Shown here in pieces: positions 16,305 through 25,945 of a stretch of 64,000 nt of DNA (its first letter is position 1; each line of letters begins with the position of its first letter). Source of the stretch: Novosphingobium profundi (GTDB taxonomy: Bacteria; Pseudomonadota; Alphaproteobacteria; Sphingomonadales; Sphingomonadaceae); contig NZ_JAIVLF010000001.1 of the NCBI RefSeq assembly GCF_020524485.1, positions 558,001 to 622,000 on the forward strand, written 5' to 3'. Below the pieces are notes generated by a model. That model did not search any database and was not told the DNA's origin. It saw only the letters and a list, made by a program, of their open reading frames with translations. The translations under genes were made by a program, and so were the position numbers.

Positions 16305-17726
16305 TTACCCTAGCGGAATTGTCAGACGTGCGGACAGGCCTTCAATGCGGCCCTCGGCACTGTGCCGGTTGGCGAGGGTCAGCGATCCGCCGTGCTGGTC
16401 GGCGATCGCGCGGGCCAGCGCGAGGCCCAGTCCAGCGCCGCCGGTGGCTGAATTGCGCGAGGGATCGCCGCGGGTGAAGGGGTTCATCATGCTTTCGATG
16501 GACCCGTCCGGGATGCCCGGGCCGTCGTCCTCGATCACGATCACCGCCTGCCCGCCGTCCTTGCCGAGCGAGACACGGGCCGTGTGGCCATAGCGCAGGG
16601 CGTTGCCGATGAGGTTGCGCAGCGCGCGGCGCAGCCAGGTGGGGCGCAGTTCGAGCGCCATCCGGCAGGTCTCGCCCAGCTCCACCGGCTCGCCCATGTC
16701 CTCGTACTCCTCGACCACCGAGACGACGAGGGCAGAGAGTTCGGTGCGTTCGAGCGGGTCGCTCGGGCGTCCGACGCGCGCGAGCGAGAGAATGTCGTCG
16801 AGGGTGCGCACGATGTCCTCGATGGTGGTCGCCATGCGCGCGCGTTCGATGTCGTCCTCGACGCTCTCGATGCGTACGCGCAGGGCGGCGAGCGGGGTCT
16901 TGAGGTCGTGGCCGATGGCGCCGAGCATCACGTCCTTTTCATCGAGCAGGTCGACGATACGGGTCTCCATCGCGTTGTGGGCGAGGATCAGGCGCTGCAT
17001 GTCCTCCGGGCCCGACACGGGGATCTGTCCGTCAAGGTCGCGGGCCACGGCAAAGTCCTCGACCCGGCGGGTGAGGGCTGCGAGCGGGCGGGTCATGCGG
17101 CGAAGGATAAAAGTGACGGCGGCCATCAGCACGGCGTAGATGCCCAGCGTCTGGAAGATCAGGGGGTAGAGCAGCAGGTTCATCGCACGCGGCGAGAGTA
17201 CGCGGGTGACGAGCCATTGGTCCTGCCCTTCGAGCTGTACGCCGACGACGATCAGGTGGTTGCCCAGGATCTCATCCATCTGTTCGCGGGGCATCTCGTG
17301 GTGGCGGGCATGGCGCAGGAAGCGTTCGCTGGCGCGCTTGTCGTCCCCAAGGCGACGGTGGACGATCACGATACGCTCGACCTTGAGCGATTGCTCACCC
17401 AGGATCTGGGCGAGCTTGCTTTCGGCATGGCCGTCGCGCTTTTCGTTGGCCGTGTTGGGCGCAGAAGAGGTGGTTTCGAGCGGGAACCCGCGTGGGCGCG
17501 GGCCGCCGAAAGGCGCGCGTTCCGGCCGGTCGGCACCGCGCAGCGCTTCGCGTCCGCGCGTTTCCATGACGATGCGGAAGGCTGCCACGTTGAGCATGCC
17601 GGTCTCGTAGCTGTCGCGCTGGGCGCTGTAGACGAGGAAGGCGCTCAAGGACTGAACGAAGAGCAGGGCGACCGCCACGGCGAGCAGCATCTGCCCCATC
17701 AGACTGCGGGGAAGGAGGGCTTTCAT
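16305..17726 (-). CDS. Sensor histidine kinase
   Basis: 473-residue inner-membrane kinase. TM1 spans about residues 10-33, a periplasmic sensor of about 145 residues follows, TM2 is at about 185-208, then HAMP, a DHp domain with phospho-acceptor His at about 273 in AIGHDLKTPL, and a catalytic domain with LIGNALRYG (N box), EDDGPGIPD (G1) and GAGLGLALA (G2). The sensor has a His/Arg-rich segment (about 138-146). It overlaps the response regulator stop by four bases. The signal is unknown; a preceding EF-hand gene hints at divalent cations. Confidence 0.9.
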   Translation of the reverse strand: MKALLPRSLMGQMLLAVAVALLFVQSLSAFLVYSAQRDSYETGMLNVAAFRIVMETRGREALRGADRPERAPFGGPRPRGFPLETTSSAPNTANEKRDGHAESKLAQILGEQSLKVERIVIVHRRLGDDKRASERFLRHARHHEMPREQMDEILGNHLIVVGVQLEGQDQWLVTRVLSPRAMNLLLYPLIFQTLGIYAVLMAAVTFILRRMTRPLAALTRRVEDFAVARDLDGQIPVSGPEDMQRLILAHNAMETRIVDLLDEKDVMLGAIGHDLKTPLAALRVRIESVEDDIERARMATTIEDIVRTLDDILSLARVGRPSDPLERTELSALVVSVVEEYEDMGEPVELGETCRMALELRPTWLRRALRNLIGNALRYGHTARVSLGKDGGQAVIVIEDDGPGIPDGSIESMMNPFTRGDPSRNSATGGAGLGLALARAIADQHGGSLTLANRHSAEGRIEGLSARLTIPLG

Positions 17727-18457
17727 TCGTCTTCCAGCGCCACCCGCTTGACGTCGGCGGCGAGCATGTACCCGCCGCCCCAGACGGTCTGGATCAGCTG
17801 CGGATTGCGGCTGTCGACCTCGATCTTGCGGCGCAGGCGGCTGACCTGGTTGTCGACGGCGCGGTCGAAGAGGTGGGCCTCGCGGCCCTGTACCATGTCG
17901 AGCAGACGGTCGCGGTCGAGAACCTGGCGGGGATGCTCCAGGAAGGCCATGAGCAGGCGGAATTCGACCGAGGAAATCGCGACGACCGCCCCGTCCGCGT
18001 CGGTCAGACGGCGCTTGAGGGGATCGAGCGTCCAGCCCTCGAAGAGGAAAGCCTCGTTCTCGGGAGCGGCGGGCACGCCGCGCGCAGCACGGCGCAGGAC
18101 CGAGCGGATGCGGGCGACCAGTTCGCGCGGTTCGAAGGGTTTGACGACATAGTCGTCGGCGCCGATCTCGAGCCCGACGATGCGGTCGGTCGCCTCGCCG
18201 CGCGCGGTGAGGAAGATCACGGGCAGGTCCTGTGCCTCGACAAGGTGGCGGCAGAACGAGAGCCCGTCCTCGCCCGGCATCATGATGTCGAGAAGGACGA
18301 GATCCGCCTTGTGGTCGCGCAGGAAGGTGCGCGCCTCGGCGGCGCTGCTGGCCTGGATGACGGTGAACCCCTGGCGCGAGAGGTACTCACCCAGGGGTTC
18401 ACGCAGGGCCGCTTCGTCGTCGACGAGAAGCAGGCGGACAGGCGCGGTGTCGTTCAT
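17723..18457 (-). CDS. OmpR-family response regulator
   Basis: 244-residue two-domain regulator: receiver with DDE near residue 14, phospho-acceptor Asp at about 57 in LVLLDIMMPGEDG, and Lys in VVKPFEPREL, followed by a winged-helix DNA-binding domain ending in QVSRLRRKIE and IQTVWGGGYML. It is the partner of the kinase encoded directly downstream. The EF-hand gene ends 27 bases upstream, so the three genes probably form one transcript. Confidence 0.92.
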   Translation of the reverse strand: MNDTAPVRLLLVDDEAALREPLGEYLSRQGFTVIQASSAAEARTFLRDHKADLVLLDIMMPGEDGLSFCRHLVEAQDLPVIFLTARGEATDRIVGLEIGADDYVVKPFEPRELVARIRSVLRRAARGVPAAPENEAFLFEGWTLDPLKRRLTDADGAVVAISSVEFRLLMAFLEHPRQVLDRDRLLDMVQGREAHLFDRAVDNQVSRLRRKIEVDSRNPQLIQTVWGGGYMLAADVKRVALEDE

Positions 18458-18484
18458 AGCAATCCTTCGTTCCGCGCCCGCTCG

Positions 18485-19126
18485 TTACTGGGCCGAGCCT
18501 TCGGCCTTACGGGCCTTGAACTGGGCGCGCATCTTTTCGTGTGCCGCCTTGCGCTCTTCGGGAGTGATCTGTCCATCCTTGTCGGCATCGACCATGTCGA
18601 AGTGCTTGAGGGCTGCGGCTACCGCTTCCTCGCGGGTGATGGCGCCGTCCTTGTTGGTGTCGGCCATGCGCATCATCATGCCGCCGCCGTGGCGCGGGCC
18701 ATGGTGACCGCGGCGCATGTGGTGCTTGCCGTGCTTGCCATGACGGCCTTCGCCGTCGGCGCGCTCACCACGCGGGCCACGATGCCCGCGTTCGGCGCTC
18801 ATGAATTCGTCCTTCGAGATCGAGCCATCGCCGTTGGTGTCGAGCTTCTCGAACATGGCGGTGCGGCGTGCCGTCTGGCGCGCCTCGCGGTCGGCGGCAT
18901 CGATCTTGCCGTCCTTGTTGACGTCCATGCGGGTGAACATCGCCTCGGCCGCGGCCTGAGCCTCGGCACGGGTAACGATGCCGTCCTTGTCGGCGTCCAT
19001 CATCGCGTGGCGGGGGCCGCGCGGGGCGTCACCCTGCGCGTAGGCCGCGCCGCCAAGGGCGAGGCTCGCGGCGGTCAGGCCAAGGGCGATGGTCTTGAAG
19101 CGGGTGGTCTTGAACGTGGGGGTCAT
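18485..19126 (-). CDS. Secreted EF-hand calcium-binding protein
   Basis: 213-residue exported protein. A Sec signal peptide (about 1-31, ending GGAAYAQ) is followed by five EF-hand loops: DADKDGIVTRAE, DVNKDGKIDAAD, DTNGDGSISKDE, DTNKDGAITREE and DADKDGQITPEE. Between the third and fourth lies a His/Gly/Arg-rich linker (GRHGKHGKHHMRRGHHG) that could bind transition metals. ATG at 19126 has GAGAGAC upstream with good spacing. It probably heads an operon with the response regulator and kinase, which suggests a periplasmic Ca2+ or metal buffer or sensor. Confidence 0.88.
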   Translation of the reverse strand: MTPTFKTTRFKTIALGLTAASLALGGAAYAQGDAPRGPRHAMMDADKDGIVTRAEAQAAAEAMFTRMDVNKDGKIDAADREARQTARRTAMFEKLDTNGDGSISKDEFMSAERGHRGPRGERADGEGRHGKHGKHHMRRGHHGPRHGGGMMMRMADTNKDGAITREEAVAAALKHFDMVDADKDGQITPEERKAAHEKMRAQFKARKAEGSAQ

Positions 19127-19170
19127 GTCCGGTCTCTCTTTCCTTTGGTTTCCCAAATGCGAATGGATCG

Positions 19171-19220
19171 AAAGTCGCGGCGGGCCTGGAAGGGAGGGGC
19201 AACCGCCCTGCCGCGACTTT
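19171..19220 (-). terminator. Hairpin downstream of the cupin gene
   Basis: AAAGTCGCGGC and GCCGCGACTTT form a perfect 11-base stem around a 28-base interior with more pairing. It starts 12 bases after the cupin stop and lies just upstream of the EF-hand gene on the same strand, so it can act as terminator of the first or as leader of the second. The T-run is short. Confidence 0.5.
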
Positions 19221-19232
19221 CTGATAACCGTT

Positions 19233-19742
19233 CTAGAGGCCCCTTGTCGCGCAAGTTTGCCAGTCCGCCTGTCTTTTGTCGCCAATTGTCTCGGTCTGAC
19301 AGACCCGTTCACACAGGCGCAAGAAGAGCGGCGGGTCAGGGACGGGGCGGTGCTGCGTGCCATGCCCCGAAGTGATGAAAAGGGCGGTGGCGAGACCGGC
19401 GACATCGGCGGTGTGCCCGACCCCGGCGGGGATGATGACATAGCCCCCGGCGCAAAGGTCCTCGCGGATATGGGAGCCCTCCGCGCTCTCCCGGATCAAC
19501 GTCAGCTCGCCGGCGAGGCAGACCACGACCTCATCGCCGTTGGGGTGCATTTCCCAGGTGTCCCAGTCTGCATCGAGGCCGTGGAGGGCGACGAGCCGGC
19601 CGTCCGCCCCATCGGCCTCGGTGCGCCTTGCATAGGCTGCGTACCAGTCCGTGCCGCCTGTATAGGCAGGCAGGACCTCGGCATGGCCACCCGGCCCCAG
19701 GTGAACGGGCGTGCGGCCAAGTTCACGGACAAGCCGGGTCAT
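19233..19742 (-). CDS. Cupin domain protein
   Basis: 169-residue single cupin barrel: DTWEMHPNGDEVVVCLAGELTLI (motif 1, metal ligands H and E) and AGGYVIIPAGVGHTADV (motif 2 with His). Probably a metal-binding small-molecule enzyme or sensor; substrate unknown. ATG at 19742 is used; a GTG one codon upstream is equally possible, and GGAAAGGGA stands before both. Fifty bases downstream of pepP on the same strand. Confidence 0.8.
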   Translation of the reverse strand: MTRLVRELGRTPVHLGPGGHAEVLPAYTGGTDWYAAYARRTEADGADGRLVALHGLDADWDTWEMHPNGDEVVVCLAGELTLIRESAEGSHIREDLCAGGYVIIPAGVGHTADVAGLATALFITSGHGTQHRPVPDPPLFLRLCERVCQTETIGDKRQADWQTCATRGL

Positions 19743-19795
19743 CACGAGATCCCTTTCCCAATGCCGTTACCTGTCGGGAGGGAGGGACAGGCCGC

Positions 19796-21616
19796 TCACA
19801 GCGGCGCGCACTGCTCCTCCAGCCAGGTCTTCGCCGCGCCGTCCAGTTGCGGGCCGATCAGCTCATGGACGCGGGCGTGGTAGGCATTCCACCAGGCCTT
19901 TTCCTCTCCGGTCAGCAAGGCCGTATCGACCAGGCGTTTCTCGATCGGGGCGAAGGTCAGCGTTTCGAAGCCGTAGAACTCGCCTTCCGCGCCCGGGATC
20001 GCGCGCGGGACGACGAGCACCAAGTTCTCGATGCGGATGCCGTATTCGCCCGCCTTGTAGTAGCCCGGCTCGTTGGAGAGGATCATGCCTGGAAGCAGCG
20101 CCTGCTCGGTGCCCGGCTGGCCGCCGCCCGACTTGGCGATGCGCTGGGGGCCTTCGTGGACGCCCAGAAAGCTGCCGACCCCGTGCCCGGTGCCATGCGC
20201 ATAGTCGAGCCCGGCCTGCCACAGCGCATGGCGGGCCAGAATGTCGAGCTGGCTGCCCGCAGTGCCCTTGGGAAAGAGCACGCGGTCGAGCGCGATGTGG
20301 CCCTTGAGGACGCGGGTGAAGCGCTCCTTGACATCCCCGTCCGGTTCGCCCGGCCCGATCCACACGGTGCGGGTGATGTCGGTGGTGCCCGCCGGGTACT
20401 GCCCGCCCGAATCGCACAGGAAGACCGAGTTCGGCTCCAGCGTCAGGTTGCTCTCTTCCGTTACGGCATAGTGGGGCAGCGCGGCGTGGGGGCCTGCACC
20501 CGAGATCGTGTTGAACGAGGTGTCGCGCAGATCACCGCATTCCTGCCGAAAGCCCAAGAGCTTGGCCGCGGCCGACAGTTCGGTGACCTCGCCGTTGGGG
20601 CCTTCGAGCGAGAGCCAGTGGAGGAAGCGGGTGACCGCCGCGCCGTCACGCTCCTGCGCGTCGCGGTGGCCCTGCTGTTCTACCGGGTTCTTGATGGCCT
20701 TGGGAAGGACCACCGGGTCGCGCGCCTCGATCACCGTGGCGCCCGCGTGGTTCAGGGCCTGGGCAATCGCGACCACCGCGTTGTCGGGATCGAGCGCGAC
20801 GCGCTTGCCTGCGAGGCATTCCAGCCCTGCGACAAAGCCGTCGCGCGGGAGGATCGAGACCGCGTTACCCAGGTGCTGGCGCAGCTGCGGCGTCACCTTG
20901 TCCTCGGCGATGAAGAGGTCGGCCGTGCCATCGGCGTGGGCGATGACATAGGAGAGCGCCACAGGGGTATGCTCGACATCCGAGCCGCGGATGTTGAGGA
21001 GCCAGGCAATCGAATCGAGCGCGGTGACGACCGTCGCATCGAGCCCGCGCCTGGTGAGCCCCTCGGCGAGCGCGGCGCGCTTGGCCTCGCTCGACTGTCC
21101 GGCAAATTCCTCGGCGTGGACAAGCGCCGGGGCCGGTGAGGGCGCGGGCTGGTCTTCCCATACTGCGTCGATGGGATTGCCCTCGACGGCGACGAGCTTG
21201 CCGCCTTTCGCGGCGATGGCCGCATCGACGCTGCGGGTCCAGTGCGCGGTGTGCAGCCAGGCGTCGTAGCCGATCACCGCGCCTTCGGGCATGTGCTCGG
21301 CGAGCCACTGCGCGTGGCTGGTCTGGGGCACGCTTTCGTAGGCGTAGAAGCGCGCATCGACCTGCTCGCGCACTTGGATGGTGTAGCGCCCGTCGGTGAA
21401 CATGGCGGCCGCGGGCGTGCGGGTGGCATCGGTCAGCACGATGGCCGAGCCCGCCGATCCGGCAAAGCCGGTCAGCCAGGGCAGGCGCTGGGCATAGGCG
21501 CCCACGTACTCGCTCATGTGCTCATCGCAGATGGGCACGACGAAGCCATCGAGGCCGCGGCGCTTCAGTTCCTGGCGCAGCGCGTCGAGGCGCGATTCAT
21601 GGGTGTTCATCAGCAT
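19796..21616 (-). CDS. pepP: Aminopeptidase P family (Xaa-Pro) metallopeptidase
   Basis: 606-residue M24B peptidase that removes an N-terminal residue preceding proline. Two N-terminal creatinase-like domains are followed by a pita-bread domain with the dinuclear metal ligands in DSGGQYPAGTTDITRT (two Asp), HGTGHGVG (His), LSNEPGYY (Glu) and GIRIENL (Glu). Length fits the large, three-domain branch of the family. ATG at 21616 is used; ATG at 21610 is an alternative. Divergent from the prolyl oligopeptidase-family gene with about 42 bases between. Confidence 0.9.
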   Translation of the reverse strand: MLMNTHESRLDALRQELKRRGLDGFVVPICDEHMSEYVGAYAQRLPWLTGFAGSAGSAIVLTDATRTPAAAMFTDGRYTIQVREQVDARFYAYESVPQTSHAQWLAEHMPEGAVIGYDAWLHTAHWTRSVDAAIAAKGGKLVAVEGNPIDAVWEDQPAPSPAPALVHAEEFAGQSSEAKRAALAEGLTRRGLDATVVTALDSIAWLLNIRGSDVEHTPVALSYVIAHADGTADLFIAEDKVTPQLRQHLGNAVSILPRDGFVAGLECLAGKRVALDPDNAVVAIAQALNHAGATVIEARDPVVLPKAIKNPVEQQGHRDAQERDGAAVTRFLHWLSLEGPNGEVTELSAAAKLLGFRQECGDLRDTSFNTISGAGPHAALPHYAVTEESNLTLEPNSVFLCDSGGQYPAGTTDITRTVWIGPGEPDGDVKERFTRVLKGHIALDRVLFPKGTAGSQLDILARHALWQAGLDYAHGTGHGVGSFLGVHEGPQRIAKSGGGQPGTEQALLPGMILSNEPGYYKAGEYGIRIENLVLVVPRAIPGAEGEFYGFETLTFAPIEKRLVDTALLTGEEKAWWNAYHARVHELIGPQLDGAAKTWLEEQCAPL

Positions 21617-21658
21617 TGTTTTCAAGTCCGGCTTGCGGGAGTCATGGGGCACACATAG

Positions 21659-23737
21659 ATGCAGGGGATGGCAGATTCCACCCAGGCACCCGTTTCGGCC
21701 CCCGTCGCGGCCAAGAAGCCCCACTCCTTCACCCACCACGGCATTACGGTCCAGGACGATTACGCCTGGCTGCGCGATCCCGGCTATCCCGAGGTGACCG
21801 ATACCGAGGTGCTCGCCCACCTCGAGGCGGAGAACCGCTGGTTCGAGGCGCGCATGGCCCCGCACCAGGAGCGCATCGACGCGCTGTTCAAGGAAATGCG
21901 CGCGCGCATCAAGGAAGCCGACAAGTCCGTGCCGCAGAAGGACGGCGACTACCTGTACTGGATCGAGTTCGAGGAAGGCGCGGAGTACAAGAAGTGGTGG
22001 CGCAGGCCCGTCTCGGGCGGCGCGGACGAACTGATCCTCGATGAGGTGGCGCTGGCCGAGGGCAAGGAATACTTCCGTCTCGGCGCGCTTTCGGTGAGCG
22101 CCAACGGCAAGCTACTTGCCTACTCGGTCGATGACAACGGTTCGGAGCGCTTTACCGTGCGCATCAAGGACCTAGCGACCGGCGAACTGCTCGCCGACGA
22201 GATCCCGGGCACGCTCTCGGCGCTGGTCTGGGTGGCCAAGGACACCGGCCTTGTCTACTCGCTGGCGAACGAGCAGTGGCGCACCGACAACGCACGCCTG
22301 CACTGGCTGGGCACGCCGCTCGCGGACGACGTCGAGATCTACCATGAGGACGACGAGGGCTTCCGCGTCGGCTCCTCGCTCTCGGCCAACGAGAAGTGGC
22401 TGATCATTGGCACCAGCGACCATGAGACGAGCGAGGCGCGGCTTGTCCGCGCCGATGACCCGCTGGGCCCGCAGATCCTCGTCAAGGCGCGCGAGAAGGG
22501 CGTGGAGTACGACGTCGACGAGCGCAACGACGTGCTCTTCATCCACACCAACGACACGCACGAGAATTTCCGCCTCGCGACTGCCTCGATCGATGCGCCG
22601 GCGGCCTGGAACACGCTCATCGAAGGGTCGGACGACTTCTATCTGACCGGTGTCGACCTCTTCCGCGACTTCTTCGTCATCGAGGGGCGCGAGCGTGGGC
22701 TCGACCGTATCGCGGTCCACTACTACGACGATCCCGACCGGATCGAGGCCATCGACTTCCCCGAGGCAAGCTACTCGGCAGGGCTCGGCAACAACCCGGA
22801 ATGGCACGTCGAGACGCTGCGCCTGTCCTACGAGTCGATGGTGAAGCCTGCCTCGGTGATGGACTACGACGTGAAGGCGAAGACGCTCGAAACGCTCAAG
22901 GTCCAGGAGATCCCCTCGGGCTACGACGAGGATCTCTACGCCACCGAACGCCTCGAGATCGCGGCGCGCGACGGCACGCTGATCCCCGTCTCCATCGTCT
23001 ACCGCAAGGACCGGGAAGGGGCAGGGCCGCTCCATCTTTACGGCTATGGCGCCTACGGCATCTCGATCGATCCGGGCTTCTCGACCTCGCGCCTCAGCCT
23101 TGTCGATCGCGGCTTTGCCTTTGCCATCGCGCACATCCGTGGCGGCGATGACATGGGCCGCGCCTGGTACAAGGCGGGCAAGCTGGAACGCCGCACCAAC
23201 ACCTTCACCGACTTTGTCGACTGCGCGAAGGGCCTGATCGAGCGCGGCTACACGCAGGCGGGCAGGATCAGCATCTCGGGCGGCTCGGCGGGCGGCGAAC
23301 TGATGGGTGCGGTCATCAATTCCGATCCCGATCTGTGGGGCGCGGTCGTGGCGCACGTCCCCTTCGTCGACGTGCTGGCAACGATGCTGGATGAGACGCT
23401 GCCGCTCACTCCGGGCGAGTGGCCCGAATGGGGCAATCCCATCACCGACAAGGCGGCGTTCGAGCATATCGCAAGCTACAGCCCCTACGACCGTGTCGCG
23501 GCGCAGGCCTATCCTCCGCTGATGGTGACGGCCGGGCTCAACGACCCGCGCGTGACCTACTGGGAACCGGCCAAGTGGGTGGCGCGCCTGCGCGAACTCA
23601 AGACCGATGACAACGAGCTGATCCTCAAGACCAACATGGGGGCTGGCCACGGTGGCAAGTCGGGGCGTTTTGAGAGCCTGAAGGAGACCGCTGAGGAGTT
23701 CGCCTTCATCCTGTGGCAACTGGGCATCGAGGGCTGA
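21659..23737 (+). CDS. ptrB: Oligopeptidase B-like S9 serine peptidase
   Basis: 692-residue prolyl oligopeptidase-family enzyme (S9A). An N-terminal helix region, a seven-bladed propeller (about 70-420) and a C-terminal alpha/beta hydrolase domain are present. The catalytic triad is Ser in ISGGSAGGELMG, Asp in AGLNDPRVTYWEPAKW and His in GAGHGGKSGR; these sequences match oligopeptidase B, which cleaves short peptides after Arg/Lys. No signal peptide, so cytosolic. ATG at 21659; a second ATG three codons later is possible. Confidence 0.9.
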   Translation: MQGMADSTQAPVSAPVAAKKPHSFTHHGITVQDDYAWLRDPGYPEVTDTEVLAHLEAENRWFEARMAPHQERIDALFKEMRARIKEADKSVPQKDGDYLYWIEFEEGAEYKKWWRRPVSGGADELILDEVALAEGKEYFRLGALSVSANGKLLAYSVDDNGSERFTVRIKDLATGELLADEIPGTLSALVWVAKDTGLVYSLANEQWRTDNARLHWLGTPLADDVEIYHEDDEGFRVGSSLSANEKWLIIGTSDHETSEARLVRADDPLGPQILVKAREKGVEYDVDERNDVLFIHTNDTHENFRLATASIDAPAAWNTLIEGSDDFYLTGVDLFRDFFVIEGRERGLDRIAVHYYDDPDRIEAIDFPEASYSAGLGNNPEWHVETLRLSYESMVKPASVMDYDVKAKTLETLKVQEIPSGYDEDLYATERLEIAARDGTLIPVSIVYRKDREGAGPLHLYGYGAYGISIDPGFSTSRLSLVDRGFAFAIAHIRGGDDMGRAWYKAGKLERRTNTFTDFVDCAKGLIERGYTQAGRISISGGSAGGELMGAVINSDPDLWGAVVAHVPFVDVLATMLDETLPLTPGEWPEWGNPITDKAAFEHIASYSPYDRVAAQAYPPLMVTAGLNDPRVTYWEPAKWVARLRELKTDDNELILKTNMGAGHGGKSGRFESLKETAEEFAFILWQLGIEG

Positions 23738-23742
23738 GCACG

Positions 23743-24162
23743 ATGGCCGAGCCGTTCACACGCAGCTTCGAGGCCACTTCGGAGCACATCGACCAGCTCG
23801 GCCACGTCAACAATGCGGTCTGGGTGCAGTGGATGGAGGAGGTCTCCGTCGCCCACTGGGAGGCGGTTGCTCCGCCCGAACACCAGGCTGCCTATGTCTG
23901 GGTCGTGACCCGGCACGAGATCGACTATCGCGGCAACATCCGCAAGGGCGAGCGCGTGACGGCGACGACCTGGATCCCCGATCCGCCCAAGCGCGCGACC
24001 TTCGACCGCTGCGTGGCGTTTCGCCGTGAGGGGGACGAGGATGCGGGAAAGGTTCTCGTGCGCGCCCGGACGACATGGGCGGTGATCGAGGTCTCTTCGG
24101 GGCGGCTGGTACGCATCCCTGAGGATGTCGCCGCGCCCTTCTGGAGCCGCGCAGCCGAATAG
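23743..24162 (+). CDS. Hotdog-fold acyl-CoA thioesterase
   Basis: 139-residue 4HBT/YbgC-type thioesterase. DQLGHVNNAVWVQWMEE carries the catalytic Asp region and the long central helix, followed by EIDYRGNIRKGERV and TFDRCVAFRR. It hydrolyses a short-chain or aromatic acyl-CoA; substrate not predictable. It starts five bases after the oligopeptidase stop, so probably co-transcribed. Confidence 0.87.
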   Translation: MAEPFTRSFEATSEHIDQLGHVNNAVWVQWMEEVSVAHWEAVAPPEHQAAYVWVVTRHEIDYRGNIRKGERVTATTWIPDPPKRATFDRCVAFRREGDEDAGKVLVRARTTWAVIEVSSGRLVRIPEDVAAPFWSRAAE

Positions 24163-24174
24163 CTGGCTAGCCGA

Positions 24175-25887
24175 TCAGCCGACCAGTTCCAGGCGCGTGG
24201 TCGGGAGGGGCTCGATGGAGACGTTGCTGCGCACGCAGTCGCGCCCGGCCGCCTTGGCCGCGTAGAGCAAATCGTCACAGGCCGTGTAGGCTTCGGTGAA
24301 CGAAGGAACGTGGCCGGATGCCGTGTCCGGGCGATAGACCCCCATGCTGGCGGTGACCAGCTTGCGCAGCCCTGCGTGCTCCTTGGCAACCCGGCTGGGA
24401 ATGGCCTGGCGCAGGCGTTCGGCGCGTTCCAGCGCGTCCTCGCCGCGCAGGAGCAGCAGGAACTCCTCGCCGCCCAGACGCACCGTCAGGATGTCCTTGT
24501 CGCCTGCCAGCGCCCGTCCCACGGCTCTCAGAACTTCGTCCCCGGCGGCGTGGCCGTGGGTATCGTTGATCGCCTTGAAATGGTCGATGTCGAGCGCGGC
24601 CATGGTGTGGAAACCGGTGCGGAAGAGCGTGTCGAACTTTTCCTCGATCGCGCGGCGGTTGAAGAGCCCGGTAAGTGGATCGTGCAGCGCAAGGTTGGCC
24701 TGGAAGCGCGCTTCGGCCAGGGCATGGTCGCGCTGCAGGCGGATGGTCATGATCCGCTCGGCCACACCGAGCGTGGTGACTGCGACCTCGAAGGCAATCG
24801 CGAAGTGCTGCTCGACCATCATGCCCAGCGGCGCGTCGGTCAGCCCCAGGATCGAGAGGTTGCGCGCGATGCCCAGCAGCATGAGCGGGGTCCAGCCCAC
24901 GATCTGGAACCAGACGAGGCGGCTGCCGCGCAGCGCCGAGAGCACGATCGTGGCCAGCAACGTGGCGATGATCGGCAGGAACGACATGTAGTAGAGCGGC
25001 GCGACCGAGGGCAGCAGCACCCCGTCGGCGAAGAAGTAGTACGCGCTCCAGAACAGGAACCAGGGGCAGAGCAGTTCGACAGCAAAGCGCTGGCGCGCGG
25101 TCAGCGTTTCGGGCTCGATCAGGTCGATGAAGAAGCGCAGCGTGGCGATGACCATGAACGCCCAGCTCAAGGTCGAGAGCAGGCACAGTTCCGTGACCGA
25201 AAGGCGCACGAAGCGGTTGATGAGACCGCTGCTGACAAGGGTCTGGGTGAGCATCGCCAGGACGGCCGCGGCATGCCAGAGGATGAAGCGCTGGCGCAGG
25301 ATCCGGAAGAAGACGAAGTTCAGGATTAGCGGCATCAGCATCAGCCCGCAGAGCGCGGCCAGGATCAGTTGCCGGTTGCCAACCGCCATGGGCGCGGCGC
25401 GCGAGCCGACTTCGGCGTCGGAGAGAAGGCCGATGTGGCGCGGCCCGGTCACCTTGAGAACGTAGGCATCCACCGGACCATCCAGGCGCGGCAGCGCGGT
25501 GAACATCCGCCAGCGCGTGGTGGAGAAGCGCAGGTCATCCGAGTGGATGGCGCGGGTGACGGATTGACCGTCGTTGCCGATCGCGGTGATCGTCATGCTG
25601 CGATAGCGCGTGAGGCGGGTGGTCAGGACGGCATCTGGTGGCAGATCGCGTCCCCGTACGTCGATGCGTACGTAGCTCGCCTGGGTTCCGCTGACTTTCC
25701 AGTCCGAGGGACCGCAGGTCCAGGCCTTGCGGGTGCGGGCCAGATTCGCGGGCGAAGTCTTGGACGATGCCAGTGTATGGCACCGTGACCCGACAGGGAA
25801 GTCATTGGCAGCCTTGGCGAATCCCGGAATCAGTCCCGCCAGCGCGATCAGGAGACAGAACAGGAAAGGCCGGGCCCACGAGAACAT
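24175..25887 (-). CDS. Membrane diguanylate cyclase with 7TM sensor
   Basis: 570-residue protein: signal peptide, periplasmic beta-rich domain (about 28-165), seven or eight transmembrane helices (about 170-380, 7TMR-DISM-like) and a C-terminal GGDEF domain with the active site RLGGEEFLLL. It should make c-di-GMP in response to an outside signal. I see no RxxD inhibitory site in the expected place before the active loop (GDKD there instead), so feedback inhibition is probably missing. Convergent with the thioesterase gene. Confidence 0.88.
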   Translation of the reverse strand: MFSWARPFLFCLLIALAGLIPGFAKAANDFPVGSRCHTLASSKTSPANLARTRKAWTCGPSDWKVSGTQASYVRIDVRGRDLPPDAVLTTRLTRYRSMTITAIGNDGQSVTRAIHSDDLRFSTTRWRMFTALPRLDGPVDAYVLKVTGPRHIGLLSDAEVGSRAAPMAVGNRQLILAALCGLMLMPLILNFVFFRILRQRFILWHAAAVLAMLTQTLVSSGLINRFVRLSVTELCLLSTLSWAFMVIATLRFFIDLIEPETLTARQRFAVELLCPWFLFWSAYYFFADGVLLPSVAPLYYMSFLPIIATLLATIVLSALRGSRLVWFQIVGWTPLMLLGIARNLSILGLTDAPLGMMVEQHFAIAFEVAVTTLGVAERIMTIRLQRDHALAEARFQANLALHDPLTGLFNRRAIEEKFDTLFRTGFHTMAALDIDHFKAINDTHGHAAGDEVLRAVGRALAGDKDILTVRLGGEEFLLLLRGEDALERAERLRQAIPSRVAKEHAGLRKLVTASMGVYRPDTASGHVPSFTEAYTACDDLLYAAKAAGRDCVRSNVSIEPLPTTRLELVG

Positions 25888-25945
25888 GTGCTGTTCCTTG
25901 GACCCGGCCTCTTCAAGATAAGGTTAATATGGTCGAAATTGAACG

